64,000 nt of DNA from Sphingobium sp. DEHP117 (GTDB lineage: Bacteria > Pseudomonadota > Alphaproteobacteria > Sphingomonadales > Sphingomonadaceae), in the NCBI RefSeq assembly GCF_030867385.1, contig NZ_JAPFBJ010000002.1, positions 535,001-599,000 on the forward strand, in the 5' to 3' direction. Each line of letters begins with the position of its first letter. Positions within the stretch are counted from its first letter, which is position 1. Shown here piece by piece: positions 1-10,041 of this stretch. Under the pieces are notes generated by a model. It was not told the origin of the DNA. It did not search any database and worked only from the letters and a program-made list of their open reading frames with translations. A program made the translations under genes and the position numbers.

Positions 1-142
1 CCAGCATCTGACTGCTAACTCCGCACCTGTCGCTCATCCCGGCAAATATGGCGGGAGAGACCCAGTTCGGCAAGGGGTGGCGCGACTATTCGTGGCAGGA
101 TAATCATACACAGCCATTATAGCGCATCGAGTTATGAAAAAA

Positions 143-175
143 GCCCTACCTCCGCTCGGGGAGGCAGGGCCTTTT
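143..175 (-). terminator. Rho-independent terminator downstream of the phasin gene
   Basis: Seen: an 11-base inverted repeat (GCCCTACCTCC at 143-153 and GGAGGCAGGGC at 160-170) encloses a 6-base loop. It is flanked by an A-run on the left and a T-run on the right, so it could end transcription from either direction. It lies about 20 bases past the phasin stop codon. The first 140 bases of the window show no gene. Confidence 0.85.
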
Positions 176-194
176 TATTCCAGCGCCGGAAAGA

Positions 195-1010
195 TCAGGC
201 GGCGATCGAGCGAACCTTCTCGGTCACGATCGAAACGCGGGTGCTGATCGGCTGTACCACGTCGCCCGCCAGCTTCAGCATGGCTTCGCTGTTCTTGGCG
301 GCTTCCTTGGCGAAAGCGTCGAAGCTGCTGGAGAGCAGTTCGCTCTGCAGCTGGAAGAACTCGGCCGGGCTCTTGGCGGCGGCCAGCGTCTTCATCGCGG
401 CGGAGGCCTTTTCGAAGGTCAGGCGGCCATATTCGGCGGCATCCTGGCCCAGCGTCTCGACCGCCTTGGTCGCAATCTTGCCGGATTCGACCAGCGCCTC
501 GACATTGCCCTTGGCGAGCTCGCTCAGCTCTTCCATCGCCTTGCTGGACTTCTCAACGCCCGCCTTTGTCTTCTCGCTCATCTCGGCGAAAGCAGCTTCA
601 AAGCGGGTCTTGGCCTCTTCGGCGAAATTCTTGGTGGTCTCGATAACGTCTGCCATGATTTCTGTTCCTTTCTGCTCGGTGCGTTCCGCTGTCTCGGTGG
701 GGAGGGGGGCCGCCTCTTCGGCGATCGCCTCCACCGGTGGCGCGGATGGCACCATTATCTCGGGTTGCTCGGCTGTCAGTTCTTCAGTCTTTTCTGTTAT
801 TATATCATCGACCGGGGCGAGATCCGCCGCGGTCAGCTCCGGCGCAGGTTCGGGCACGAAGGCCGGTTCGGCCAGCGCGACCGGCTCAGGCGCCGGCTTA
901 GTCGGTTTTGCCATCGCGGCTTTGCGCGCGGCGATCTTGGGCGTCGCCTGGGCGACGGTGTCCGAGGAGATCTTCTTCGGGCGTCCCGGCTTTTTGGGTG
1001 TGCCAGTCAT
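195..1010 (-). CDS. Phasin family protein with N-terminal AT-hook-like motif
   Basis: Phasins coat polyhydroxyalkanoate (PHA) granules. The chosen start gives 271 residues and has GGAG 7 bases upstream; a further 18 codons are open upstream but lack a ribosome site. Residues 1-35 are Lys/Pro rich and contain KKPGRPKK, which resembles an AT-hook. Residues about 36-115 are a Pro/Glu/Ala-rich linker. The rest is the helical phasin domain beginning MADVIETTKNFAEE. That inner methionine (codon at 654-656) has its own AGGAA at 665-669, so a short isoform of about 153 residues is possible. The gene lies downstream of phaC on the same strand with its own promoter. The phasin assignment is firm; DNA binding by the N-terminus is inferred. 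Confidence 0.88.
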   Translation of the reverse strand: MTGTPKKPGRPKKISSDTVAQATPKIAARKAAMAKPTKPAPEPVALAEPAFVPEPAPELTAADLAPVDDIITEKTEELTAEQPEIMVPSAPPVEAIAEEAAPLPTETAERTEQKGTEIMADVIETTKNFAEEAKTRFEAAFAEMSEKTKAGVEKSSKAMEELSELAKGNVEALVESGKIATKAVETLGQDAAEYGRLTFEKASAAMKTLAAAKSPAEFFQLQSELLSSSFDAFAKEAAKNSEAMLKLAGDVVQPISTRVSIVTEKVRSIAA

Positions 1011-1024
1011 CACGAACTCCCTTA

Positions 1025-1064
1025 TGCTGCATTGCAACATAATTATAGGGTCGCGGAATGTCAA
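1025..1064 (-). promoter_or_regulatory. Phasin promoter with overlapping PhaR-like operator
   Basis: Seen: on the minus strand TTGACA (1059-1064) lies 17 bases from TATGTT (1036-1041), a good sigma-70 arrangement that starts transcription near 1029. The 15-base sequence TGTTGCAATGCAGCA (1025-1039) covers the -10 box and start point. A copy with one difference lies between phaC and the aminotransferase gene at 3015-3029. Known: the PHA regulator PhaR of alphaproteobacteria binds TGC-rich sites and represses phasin genes. Inferred: this is the operator. Confidence 0.6.
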
Positions 1065-1118
1065 GCGCTTTTTGTGCGCCGCAACATATCGCTCGTCAGT
1101 GTCGTTCTGTCGTGATTT

Positions 1119-2918
1119 TCAGCGGCGTTTCACATAGCTGCCAGGCGCGGGTTCCAGCGCCTTGAGCTTGCCTTTTCCGGGGATTCTTCCGCCCTTGGCT
1201 GGCACCGTCTCCGCGTCCTGAGCCTTGAGCCAATTCACCCAGTCCGGCCACCAGCTCCCCTTGGTTTCTTTCGCGGACGCGATGAATTCCTCCAAAGTGG
1301 ATGCGGTTTTCGCGCAGGTCCAATATTGATATTTGTTGTCCGACGGCGGATTGACGACGCCCGCGATATGGCCAGACCCGGCGAGGAGAAACCGCATCGG
1401 GCCGGAGAAATGCCCGGTCAGCTTCCACACGCTCTTCAGGGGCGCGATATGGTCCTCCCGCCCCGCCTGCACATAGACCGGCGTCGTCACCTTGCGCAGG
1501 TCGATCGGCGTGCCCTCGATGCTGATCGCGCCGGGCGTCACCAGCTTGTTGTCGCGATAGAGCTCGGTCAGATATTGCTTGTGCCATTTCGCGGGCAGGT
1601 TGGTGGTGTCGCCGTTCCAGTAGAGCAGATCGAACGGCGGATAGTCCGACCCGAGCAGGTAATTGTTGACGACATAGTTCCAGATGAGGTCGCGCCCGCG
1701 CAGCAGGTTGAAGGTCGCGGCCATGTATCGCCCGTCGAGATAGCCGGGGGCGGAGAGCTGATCGACCAGCTTCAGCTGCTCGTCATCAATGAACAGGCTG
1801 AGGTCGCCCGCATCCTGAAAATCGACCTGCGCGGTGAAGAACGTCGCGCTCTTGACCTTGTCGGCCTCGCCCCGTGCCGCCAACCACGCCAGCGTCGCGG
1901 CCAGTGTCGTCCCCGCCACGCAATAGCCGATGGCATGCACATTCTTGACGCCCAGCAGATCGCGCACCGTGTCGATCGCGTCGACCTGACCCCGCACGAT
2001 ATAGTCTGCCCATTCCACGTCCTTCATGCTGGCGTCGGCGGACTTCCAGCTGACCATGAAGACACTGATGCCCTGATCCACCGCCCATTTGACGAAGCTT
2101 TTGTGCGGCGAGAGATCGAGGATGTAGAAGCGGTTGATCCACGGCGGGAAGATGACGAGCGGCGTCTCCAGCACCTTCTTCGTGGTCGGCTCGTAATGGA
2201 TCAGCTGATAAAGCGGCGTTTCCTTCACCACCTTGCCCGGCGTGGCGCCGATGTTGACGCCCAGCTCGAACTTGCTGCCGTCGGTGTGGGTGAGCTGGCC
2301 CTTGCTCAAGTCCGCCAGCATATGCTGCAGCCCGCGCACAAGGTTTTCGCCCCGGCTCTCCAGCGTTTTCTCCAGCACCACCGGGTTGGTGAGCGGAAAA
2401 TTGCTTGGGGCCAGCGCATCGACCATCCCCTGCGTCGCGAACTTGAGCTGTTCCTTGTGCTTGGCGTCCAGCCCGTCGACACTGTCGGACAGGCGGAGCA
2501 TGTAATCCGACAGCAGCAGATAGCTCTGGCGCATGAGGTCGAAGAACGGATTCTCGCTCCATTTAGGGTCGGTGAAGCGGCGATCCTTGCGCGCGGCGGG
2601 GCTGCCTTCCGGCGGGGCGTTGTTGGCGGGATCGGCGTCAAGAAAACGCTGCCACAGCGCGATGGATTCCTTGGCGAAGTCGCTCTGCACCTTTGCCAGC
2701 CTCTCCGGCTGGAACATCAGCGGTGGTGGCGAGGTCAGCGCGGATTGCGTTGCCTTCTGCGCCGCCTCGATCGGCTTCTGGCTCGTCATCGCGCCGGCGG
2801 CATATTCCATCAGCAGCTGCTGCGCCTGCCCGATGGAGCGTGTCCAGTGCTGCATGTCGTCCAGCGTGGGCAGGGAACCGAGCGGGCCGGGTTCGCTTTT
2901 CACTCTGCCCTCGCTCAC
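1119..2918 (-). CDS. phaC: Class I poly(R)-hydroxyalkanoic acid synthase
   Basis: This enzyme polymerises (R)-3-hydroxyacyl-CoA into PHA at the granule surface. The length of about 599 residues fits class I PhaC. The lipase-box-like sequence GYCVAG holds the nucleophilic cysteine (about C333). The other triad members are the Asp in AGREDHIAP (about D489) and the His in GSGHIAGV (about H517). I chose a GTG start at 2918 with GGGAGAG upstream; a second GTG five codons further in is also possible, and the open frame extends upstream to 3050 through non-PhaC-like sequence. It is divergent from the aminotransferase gene, and the phasin gene follows it. Confidence 0.93.
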   Translation of the reverse strand: MSEGRVKSEPGPLGSLPTLDDMQHWTRSIGQAQQLLMEYAAGAMTSQKPIEAAQKATQSALTSPPPLMFQPERLAKVQSDFAKESIALWQRFLDADPANNAPPEGSPAARKDRRFTDPKWSENPFFDLMRQSYLLLSDYMLRLSDSVDGLDAKHKEQLKFATQGMVDALAPSNFPLTNPVVLEKTLESRGENLVRGLQHMLADLSKGQLTHTDGSKFELGVNIGATPGKVVKETPLYQLIHYEPTTKKVLETPLVIFPPWINRFYILDLSPHKSFVKWAVDQGISVFMVSWKSADASMKDVEWADYIVRGQVDAIDTVRDLLGVKNVHAIGYCVAGTTLAATLAWLAARGEADKVKSATFFTAQVDFQDAGDLSLFIDDEQLKLVDQLSAPGYLDGRYMAATFNLLRGRDLIWNYVVNNYLLGSDYPPFDLLYWNGDTTNLPAKWHKQYLTELYRDNKLVTPGAISIEGTPIDLRKVTTPVYVQAGREDHIAPLKSVWKLTGHFSGPMRFLLAGSGHIAGVVNPPSDNKYQYWTCAKTASTLEEFIASAKETKGSWWPDWVNWLKAQDAETVPAKGGRIPGKGKLKALEPAPGSYVKRR

Positions 2919-3014
2919 CGTCGCTCTCCCGCAATTCGCCTTAATTGCCTGGCCGGGTCTGGCTACCGGCGCAATCGCGGTATATAGCGGGGGTTGCACC
3001 GTGCGACAATAGCA

Positions 3015-3029
3015 TGTTGCAGTGCAGCA
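3015..3029. promoter_or_regulatory. PhaR-like motif between phaC and the aminotransferase gene
   Basis: TGTTGCAGTGCAGCA matches the sequence over the phasin -10 box at 14 of 15 positions. It lies about 100 bases upstream of the phaC start and 20 bases upstream of the divergent aminotransferase ATG. A shared operator for PHA genes is the simplest reading. No clear -35/-10 pair for phaC was recognised here. Confidence 0.5.
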
Positions 3030-3048
3030 ATTGAGGAAAGTCATACCC

Positions 3049-4263
<1,215 letters not shown>

Positions 4264-4279
4264 AGCAAAGGATAGCCGC

Positions 4280-4750
4280 ATGGCGAGCGTTCCCCATGTG
4301 TCGCACGTCGTGCAGGCGATCCAGCTTTCGGTCGCGCCGGTGTTCCTGCTCGCGGGCATCGGCGGCTTCCTCAACGTCTGCGCGGCGCGGCTCGCCCGTG
4401 TGGTGGACCGCGCCCGCGTGGTGGAAGAGCGGCTGACGCGTTCGCGCGGCGCGGAGCATGACCGGCTGCTCCACGAAATCCGCACGCTCGATGTGCGCAT
4501 CCGCATCGTCAACAACTGCATTTCGCTCTCGGTACTGAGCGCGTGCCTCGTGTGCGCCGTGGTTACGCTGCTGTTCGCCAATCAGCTGTTCGCCAACCAG
4601 CTGGATACGCCGATCGCGCTGATGTTCGTCGGCGCGATGCTGAGCATAGGCGTCGCCTTCGCGCTGTTCATCGTCGAAACGCGCAAAGGCTCGTCCGTGG
4701 TGCGGGTTCGGGCGGAGATCCTCTCCCACAAGGAAGAGGGGCAGGACTGA
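4280..4750 (+). CDS. DUF2721 family membrane protein
   Basis: This 156-residue protein has three predicted membrane segments (about residues 12-30, 75-97 and 105-130). A charged stretch rich in Arg and Glu between the first two (RLARVVDRARVVEERLTRSRG) probably faces the cytoplasm. The pattern fits DUF2721, a family without a known function. AAAGGA lies upstream of the ATG, and the gene follows the aminotransferase at 16 bases. Confidence 0.8.
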   Translation: MASVPHVSHVVQAIQLSVAPVFLLAGIGGFLNVCAARLARVVDRARVVEERLTRSRGAEHDRLLHEIRTLDVRIRIVNNCISLSVLSACLVCAVVTLLFANQLFANQLDTPIALMFVGAMLSIGVAFALFIVETRKGSSVVRVRAEILSHKEEGQD

Positions 4751-4839
4751 AAGCGCACTGTCGGGATGCGACAACAAAGCGGACGGTAGAAGATTAGAGT
4801 ATCCTCCGAACTTGAACGAGCTGCCGCCGGAGAACTCTA

Positions 4840-5148
4840 GTGACGCCAACTGCGTTTAATACTTCGCTATTGCTCGCGTCGGTTGTCCTCTACATCGCTT
4901 TGCCTGTTTGGCTAGTATTTCGGGGTTGGGTTGCCGTGGGCGGATTAGTCCAGCTTATCGGTGCTTTCCTACCGGGTATTTGGCAAGGCGTGTTCTGGCC
5001 CGAAGAGGCTGGCAATTTCGGGTTGCTGATGATGATGTTGGTTCCAATCCCGCTATGCATCATGCTACTTGGGTTAACTGCGGGCCTCATACATGGCAGC
5101 CGATGGGCCCTTCGGAAAGGCAGAAAACTAGTTCTTGAGCAGCGTTAG
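4840..5148 (+). CDS. Small hypothetical membrane protein
   Basis: A 102-residue hydrophobic protein with about three membrane-spanning stretches and a basic C-terminus (RWALRKGRKLVLEQR). The start is GTG with GGAG 7 bases upstream. Its base composition is visibly less GC-rich than the flanking genes, which hints at acquisition. I do not recognise a family. It sits between the DUF2721 gene and the convergent pyruvate kinase gene. Confidence 0.6.
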   Translation: MTPTAFNTSLLLASVVLYIALPVWLVFRGWVAVGGLVQLIGAFLPGIWQGVFWPEEAGNFGLLMMMLVPIPLCIMLLGLTAGLIHGSRWALRKGRKLVLEQR

Positions 5149-5196
5149 CGCCTAGCGTCCGTTGTCCACCCTAACCAGACATCAACCCACCCGCCC

Positions 5197-6675
5197 CTAT
5201 TCCTCCCGCCCTTTCAGCTCATCCCCGCGCACGTGCGCTACGTGGATCACGTTGGTCGAGCCGGGCGTGCCGAAGGGGACGCCCGCCAGCACGATGATCT
5301 TGTCCGATGCGGCTGCGAGGCGGTTGCGCAGCGCCATGCGCCGGGCCTTGCCGATCATCTCCTCGAAACTGCCGATATCCTTGGTGCGCACCGCATGCGC
5401 GCCCCAGAGCAGACCCATGCGCCGCGCCGTCTCGATCTTGGGCGTCAGCGCGAGGATCGGCGTCTGCGGCCGCTCGCGCGAGACGCGGCGCACCGTGCTG
5501 CCCGATGAGGTGAAGCAGACGATGGCCTTGGCGTCGACCGTGCGGGTGATGCTGCCCGCCGCCTCGGCCAGCGCATCGGCCGTCGTGGCGTCGGGCTTGG
5601 TTTCGGTGAAGTGCAGCCGGGCGAGATAGCCGGGGTCGCCCTCCACGCTTTTCGCGATGCTGTCCATCATCGCAACTGCCTCACGCGGCCAGTCTCCCGC
5701 CGCCGTCTCGGCCGAGAGCATGATCGCGTCGGCGCCGTCATACACCGCTGTCGCCACGTCGGAGACTTCCGCGCGCGTCGGCGTCGGCGCCTTGATCATC
5801 GATTCGAGCATCTGCGTCGCCACCACCACCGGGCGGCCCAGCCTGCGCGCACAGGCGACGATATGTTTCTGCAGCGGTGGAACGTCCTGCGGCGGCAGCT
5901 CGACGCCCAGGTCGCCGCGTGCAACCATCACGCCGTCGGCCAGCTCCAGTATCTCGTCCAGCCGCTGGATGGCGGCCGGCTTCTCGATCTTCGCCATCAG
6001 CGCGCCATAGCCGCCCATCAGCCTCCGCGCTTCGGCCAGATCCTCCGGCCGCTGCACGAAAGACAGCGCGATCCAGTCCGCGCCCTGATCGATCGCAAAA
6101 GCAAGGTCGCGCCGGTCCTTCTCTGTCATCGCCGCCATCGGCACCACCACGTCGGGCACGTTGACGCCCTTGCGGTTGGAGAGCGGCCCGCCGATCTCCA
6201 CGATCGTCTCGATCCGCTCCGGCTCCACGTTCTTGACCCTCAGCACCAGCTTGCCGTCGTCGATCAGCAGGCGCGTTTCGGGCTGGAGCGCGGCGTAAAT
6301 CTCCGGGTGGGGCAGGTTGACGCGGCGATTATTGCCCGGCGCCTCGTTGCGATCGAGCGTAAATGCCTGGCCGGCCTTCAGCATCACCATATTGTCGACA
6401 ATGGTGCCGATGCGCAGCTTCGGCCCCTGAAGGTCGGCGAGGATCGTCGTCGGGCGTCCGAATTCTTTTTCGAGCGCCCGAATATCGGCGATATTGGCCG
6501 CATGGGCCTCGTGTGCGCCATGGCTCATGTTGAGGCGAAAGGCATCGGCGCCGGCAAGAAACAGCTCGCGGATCATCTCCGCGCTGCCGCTTGCCGGGCC
6601 CAAAGTGGCGAGAATGCGTACCTTGCGTTCGCGCGGAGAAAGCGTTTTCAAAATGTGTCCCCATATTGGTGCCAT
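5197..6675 (-). CDS. pyk: Pyruvate kinase
   Basis: Catalyses phosphoenolpyruvate plus ADP to pyruvate plus ATP, the last step of lower glycolysis and the Entner-Doudoroff route. The 492 residues match the family length. Visible motifs are RLNMSHG near the N-terminus, AKIEKPAAI with the catalytic lysine, MVARGDLGVELP for metal binding and ATQMLESM. The C-terminal domain is present. The start is uncertain by a few codons: an in-frame TTG eight codons downstream (LKTLSPRERK) is preceded by GGGG. The divergent DUF1244 gene starts 81 bases away. Confidence 0.95.
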   Translation of the reverse strand: MAPIWGHILKTLSPRERKVRILATLGPASGSAEMIRELFLAGADAFRLNMSHGAHEAHAANIADIRALEKEFGRPTTILADLQGPKLRIGTIVDNMVMLKAGQAFTLDRNEAPGNNRRVNLPHPEIYAALQPETRLLIDDGKLVLRVKNVEPERIETIVEIGGPLSNRKGVNVPDVVVPMAAMTEKDRRDLAFAIDQGADWIALSFVQRPEDLAEARRLMGGYGALMAKIEKPAAIQRLDEILELADGVMVARGDLGVELPPQDVPPLQKHIVACARRLGRPVVVATQMLESMIKAPTPTRAEVSDVATAVYDGADAIMLSAETAAGDWPREAVAMMDSIAKSVEGDPGYLARLHFTETKPDATTADALAEAAGSITRTVDAKAIVCFTSSGSTVRRVSRERPQTPILALTPKIETARRMGLLWGAHAVRTKDIGSFEEMIGKARRMALRNRLAAASDKIIVLAGVPFGTPGSTNVIHVAHVRGDELKGREE

Positions 6676-6756
6676 ATTGGTGGAAGTGCGACTGTTCCTA
6701 TTGTTATAGGCCCCCAGACCCCGTGCTACGGGCTTGATAGCGGAGAAATGTTAACC

Positions 6757-7056
6757 ATGAGCGAACCAGTTATCAATGATCAAGCCGCCGCCGCGGCGTT
6801 TCGCCGGCTCGTGCGCCATCTGCAGCACCGGACAGACGCACAGAATGTCGATCTGATGGGCCTGGCGGGCTTCTGCCGCAACTGCCTGGCGGACTGGCTG
6901 GCTGAGGCTGACGGCGCGATGGACAAGGACACCGCGCGCGAGGCGATCTACGGCATGCCCTATGCGGAGTGGAAGGCGAAGCACCAGACCGAGGCCACGC
7001 CCGTGCAGCTCGCGCGCATGGAAGAAAGCGTGGCAAAGAACAAGGCGAGCCATTAA
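6757..7056 (+). CDS. DUF1244 family protein
   Basis: A 99-residue protein with the DUF1244 signature: LVRHLQHRTDAQNVDLMGLAGFCRNCLADWL followed by YGMPYAEWKAKHQTEAT in the second half. The two close cysteines (FCRNC) are conserved in the family, whose function is unknown. GGAG lies 11 bases upstream of the chosen ATG; another ATG three codons earlier would sit too close to it. The same frame is open far upstream, antisense to pyruvate kinase, but that part is a shadow. Confidence 0.85.
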   Translation: MSEPVINDQAAAAAFRRLVRHLQHRTDAQNVDLMGLAGFCRNCLADWLAEADGAMDKDTAREAIYGMPYAEWKAKHQTEATPVQLARMEESVAKNKASH

Positions 7057-7114
7057 GGACGGCGCGGTGTTTGATTCGAAATTCCATGGGAATGTCGAGG
7101 GTCGGAACCGCACA

Positions 7115-7146
7115 TCCGAAACGTCAGCGAAGCGACGCGTTTCGGA
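7115..7146. repeat. Inverted repeat between DUF1244 and gapR
   Basis: TCCGAAACG (7115-7123) and CGTTTCGGA (7138-7146) form a perfect 9-base stem with a 14-base loop. There is no T-run after it, so it is a weak terminator at best. It may be an mRNA stability element ahead of gapR. Confidence 0.5.
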
Positions 7147-7179
7147 TCAGCCATTAACTATTCACCATAAGGAGACCCC

Positions 7180-7422
7180 ATGAGCGAGGGCAATGTTGCC
7201 GCAGACCAGCTGCGTCTGTTTATCGAACGCATCGAGCGGCTGGAGGAGGAGAAAAAGGGCATCGCGGATGACGTGAAGGATGTCTATGCCGAGGCAAAGG
7301 CAACCGGCTATGATGTGAAGACGATGCGGCAGATCGTCCGCCTGCGTAAGCTGGAGAAGCATGTGCGTCAGGAGGCCGAGGCGCTGCTCGAGACATATAA
7401 GGCTGCGCTCGGTCTCGAATAG
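7180..7422 (+). CDS. gapR: GapR (DUF2312) nucleoid-associated protein
   Basis: An 80-residue, almost entirely helical protein with the DUF2312 pattern: [21 protein letters not shown], then [24 protein letters not shown]. In Caulobacter, GapR encircles overtwisted DNA and supports replication and segregation. The protein here covers the full family length. TAAGGAGACCCC gives a strong ribosome site. The gene order DUF1244-gapR-UPF0145 suggests a small operon. Confidence 0.9.
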   Translation: MSEGNVAADQLRLFIERIERLEEEKKGIADDVKDVYAEAKATGYDVKTMRQIVRLRKLEKHVRQEAEALLETYKAALGLE

Positions 7423-7445
7423 TCGGCGCGCCTCAGGAGACAGGC

Positions 7446-7817
7446 ATGACCCAATCCCCCTGGGGCGCAACCCCCGAAGCCAGCATCGGCGGCAGCGAGA
7501 TGATCGTCACCACCACGCCCACTGTCGAAGGCCGCCCGGCGCAGCAATATTTCGGAATCGTCACGGGCGAGGTAATCGTCGGCGCGAACATCTTTCGCGA
7601 TCTGTTCGCCGGCATCCGCGATATCGTCGGCGGGCGGGCGGCATCCTATGAGAATGTGCTGCAAGGCGCCCGCGAGCAGGCGCTGGGAGAGATGCGGATG
7701 CGCGCGGCGGAGCTGGGCGCCAATGCCGTGGTTGGGGTAGACCTCGATTATGAAGTGCTCGGCTCCAATGGCTCGATGCTGATGGTCTCCGCCACCGGCA
7801 CGGCGATCCGTATATGA
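7446..7817 (+). CDS. YbjQ/UPF0145 family protein
   Basis: A 123-residue protein with the family core: [18 protein letters not shown], then [28 protein letters not shown] and a C-terminal [11 protein letters not shown] strand. The family is often called heavy-metal-binding on structural grounds, but no metal site is evident here. CAGGAGACAGGC precedes the ATG. It lies 23 bases after gapR. Confidence 0.85.
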   Translation: MTQSPWGATPEASIGGSEMIVTTTPTVEGRPAQQYFGIVTGEVIVGANIFRDLFAGIRDIVGGRAASYENVLQGAREQALGEMRMRAAELGANAVVGVDLDYEVLGSNGSMLMVSATGTAIRI

Positions 7818-7891
7818 TCGCGACGGTTGCGATGTGGATGCGCGCTCGCTAGAGAGCCAGCCATTCCTCATCTCTAGCCAAGGAGCAGGCC

Positions 7892-8635
7892 GTGGCAGGC
7901 CATAGCAAATTCAAGAACATCATGCATCGCAAGGGCGCGCAGGACAAAAAGCGCTCGGCCATGTTCTCCAAGCTCTCGCGCGAGATCACCGTCGCCGCCA
8001 AGATGGGCATGCCGGACCCGGACATGAACCCGCGCCTGCGCCTCGCGGTCAACGCTGCCAAGGCGCAGTCCATGCCCAAGGACAATATCCAGCGGGCGAT
8101 CGACAAGGCATCGAAGGGCGATGGCGAGAATTACGAGGAAGTGCGCTACGAGGGCTATGGCCCCGGCGGCATAGCCATCATCGTCGAGGCGTTGACCGAC
8201 AACCGCAACCGCACCGCCACCAATGTCCGTACGGCATTCTCGAAAAACGGCGGCAACCTCGGCGCATCCGGCGCGGTGAGCCACGGGTTCGACCGCATGG
8301 GCCTGATCGAATATCCCGCCTCCGTGGGGGACGAGGAAAAGGTGCTGGAAGCCGCGATCGAGGCGGGCGCGGAGGATGTGGAGTCCTCGGAAGACGGCCA
8401 CAGCATCTGGACGGCGATGGACGCGCTGCACGAGGTGGCGAAGGCGCTGGAGGCCAGCCTTGGCCCGGCCGAGGGCGCCAAGCTCGCCTGGAAGCCGCAG
8501 ACCAGCGTCGAAGTGGACGAAGGCACGGCGGGAACGCTGATGAAGCTCATCGACACGCTGGAGGATGACGACGATGTCCAGACCGTCTGGGGCAATTACG
8601 ACATCTCTGACGACGTGATGGAGAAGCTGGGATAA
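7892..8635 (+). CDS. yebC: YebC/PmpR family regulator
   Basis: A 247-residue protein that begins with the diagnostic [21 protein letters not shown]. It contains [23 protein letters not shown] and [11 protein letters not shown]. The family includes YebC-type translation factors and PmpR-type transcription regulators; which role applies here is not visible. The start is GTG with AAGGAG upstream. Placement just before ruvC is common in bacteria. Confidence 0.93.
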   Translation: MAGHSKFKNIMHRKGAQDKKRSAMFSKLSREITVAAKMGMPDPDMNPRLRLAVNAAKAQSMPKDNIQRAIDKASKGDGENYEEVRYEGYGPGGIAIIVEALTDNRNRTATNVRTAFSKNGGNLGASGAVSHGFDRMGLIEYPASVGDEEKVLEAAIEAGAEDVESSEDGHSIWTAMDALHEVAKALEASLGPAEGAKLAWKPQTSVEVDEGTAGTLMKLIDTLEDDDDVQTVWGNYDISDDVMEKLG

Positions 8636-8645
8636 GAAAAAATGG

Positions 8646-8667
8646 CCCCTCCCCTTCAGGGGAGGGG
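8646..8667. repeat. GC-rich palindrome after yebC
   Basis: CCCCTCCCC (8646-8654) and GGGGAGGGG (8659-8667) form a perfect 9-base hairpin with a 4-base loop, followed by GGGTGGGGGC. It lies 10 bases past the yebC stop and has no T-run. It looks like an intergenic palindromic repeat that could also slow polymerase. The rest of 8668-8869 shows no convincing gene. Confidence 0.6.
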
Positions 8668-8869
8668 TTGGGGTGGGGGCCGGCCAGATGCGAGAGAAAA
8701 CTGTGAAAATGGAGCTCGGCATCTGGCACAACCAAAATCCGGCCTTATCCAATTGGCAGCGCTATATCCCAGGCTTGCCCAATGTCCTGCTTTTGCGGGA
8801 CTACACCACTCTAACCCTTCACAGGAGGCACCTGACTCCGTTGGACCTGAGGGCGAGGGGCTTGATTAG

Positions 8870-9358
8870 ATGCTGATCCTCGGCCTTGATCCCGGCCTCG
8901 GCACCACCGGCTGGGGGCTGATCGCGGCCGATGGCAACCGCCTGTCTCACATTGCCAACGGCCAGATAAAGACTGACGCGAAGGACGCGCTGGCCGCCCG
9001 CCTCCTCGCGCTCGATGCCGCGCTGACCGATCTTATCGTCGCCCACAAGCCGGACGGCGCGGCGGTGGAGGAGGTGTTCGTCAACGCCAACCCGCAATCG
9101 ACGCTGAAGCTCGGGCAGGCACGCGGGGTCGTCCTCTTGAACGCCGCGCGGGCGGGGATAGAGGTGGGCGAATATGCGGCGCGGCTGGTGAAGAAATCGG
9201 TCGTCGGCGTCGGCAATGCCAGCAAGGATCAGGTCCACGCGATGATCGCGCGCCTGCTCCCGGGCGCGTCGATCAGCGGGGCGGACGCGGCAGACGCTCT
9301 CGCCGTCGCCATCACCCACGCCCATCATATGGCGAGCGCCCGCCGCCTCACTTTCTGA
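8870..9358 (+). CDS. ruvC: Holliday junction endonuclease RuvC
   Basis: Resolves Holliday junctions by paired cuts. The 162 residues match the family. The acidic active site is visible: D7 in [14 protein letters not shown]67/E68 in AVEEVFVN, and D139/D142 in [11 protein letters not shown]. It is the first ruv gene; ruvA follows after 35 bases. Confidence 0.96.
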   Translation: MLILGLDPGLGTTGWGLIAADGNRLSHIANGQIKTDAKDALAARLLALDAALTDLIVAHKPDGAAVEEVFVNANPQSTLKLGQARGVVLLNAARAGIEVGEYAARLVKKSVVGVGNASKDQVHAMIARLLPGASISGADAADALAVAITHAHHMASARRLTF

Positions 9359-9393
9359 TGGAAACGAACCGGGAACATCGTTAAGGTCGCGCG

Positions 9394-10020
9394 ATGATCG
9401 CGCATCTGAAGGGGATATTGGCGTCAACGGGGGCGGATGGCGCCGTGGTGGACGTGAACGGCGTCGGCTATGCTTTTGGCGCGTCTGCGCGCACCCTCTC
9501 GGCGCTGGGCGCGGTGGGTGATGCGGTGACGGTCCACACCGAAATGCTGGTGGGCGAGGATTTCATCCGGCTGGTCGGCTTTGCCACTGATGCCGAGCGG
9601 GACTGGTTTCGCCTGCTCACCGGGGTGCAGGGCGTCGGCGCGCGGGTGGCGCTGGCGATATTGTCTGTGCTCGATGGCGCGGAACTGCACCGCGCGATTG
9701 CCGCCCAGGACAAGGCGATGGTCGCCCGCGCGAACGGCGTGGGGCCAAAGCTTGCCGAACGGATCGTGCGCGAACTGAAGGACAAGACCGGCACGATCCT
9801 CACCAGCCCGATGGCAATCGGAGGAGCGGGCATGGCGCCGGGTGCAGGCGGTGCAGCGCCTGCGGGCGGCGCGGCGGCGGACGCGCTGAGCGCGCTCACG
9901 GGCCTCGGCTTCAAGCCCTATGAGGCGAGCGTGGCGGTGGCGGCGGCTGAAGCGGAACTGGGCGAGGGCGCAACGCTGGATGCGCTGGTGCGCCTCGCGC
10001 TCAGGAAGGCGGCAAAGTGA
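9394..10020 (+). CDS. ruvA: Holliday junction DNA helicase subunit RuvA
   Basis: A 208-residue protein that binds the four-way junction and loads RuvB. The N-terminal OB-fold ([10 protein letters not shown]) is followed by helix-hairpin-helix motifs ([17 protein letters not shown] and [16 protein letters not shown]), a Gly/Ala-rich flexible linker, and the C-terminal domain III that contacts RuvB. ruvB is not directly next: three genes (10076-11173) lie between them. Confidence 0.96.
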   Translation: MIAHLKGILASTGADGAVVDVNGVGYAFGASARTLSALGAVGDAVTVHTEMLVGEDFIRLVGFATDAERDWFRLLTGVQGVGARVALAILSVLDGAELHRAIAAQDKAMVARANGVGPKLAERIVRELKDKTGTILTSPMAIGGAGMAPGAGGAAPAGGAAADALSALTGLGFKPYEASVAVAAAEAELGEGATLDALVRLALRKAAK

Positions 10021-10041
10021 TGCGCCATATTCTATGTTCTA

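Noticed and set aside
241..1137. Long plus-strand open frame (298 residues) across the phasin gene
   Set aside because: It is antisense to a recognisable phasin, is rich in Ala and Ser from GC-rich codons, and has no ribosome site.
1326..2987. 553-residue plus-strand frame antisense to phaC
   Set aside because: It is a shadow of the phaC reading frame in GC-rich DNA: Arg/His/Gln-rich with no family resemblance.
7115..7146. CRISPR-like or riboswitch-like structure before gapR
   Set aside because: Only a single 9-base inverted repeat is present, with no further repeats, spacers or conserved riboswitch core. No CRISPR array was seen anywhere in the window.
8688..8876. Small open frame upstream of ruvC (MREKTVKMELGIWHNQ...)
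   Set aside because: No convincing ribosome site, runs into the ruvC start, and no recognisable protein pattern. The stretch more likely holds the ruvC promoter.
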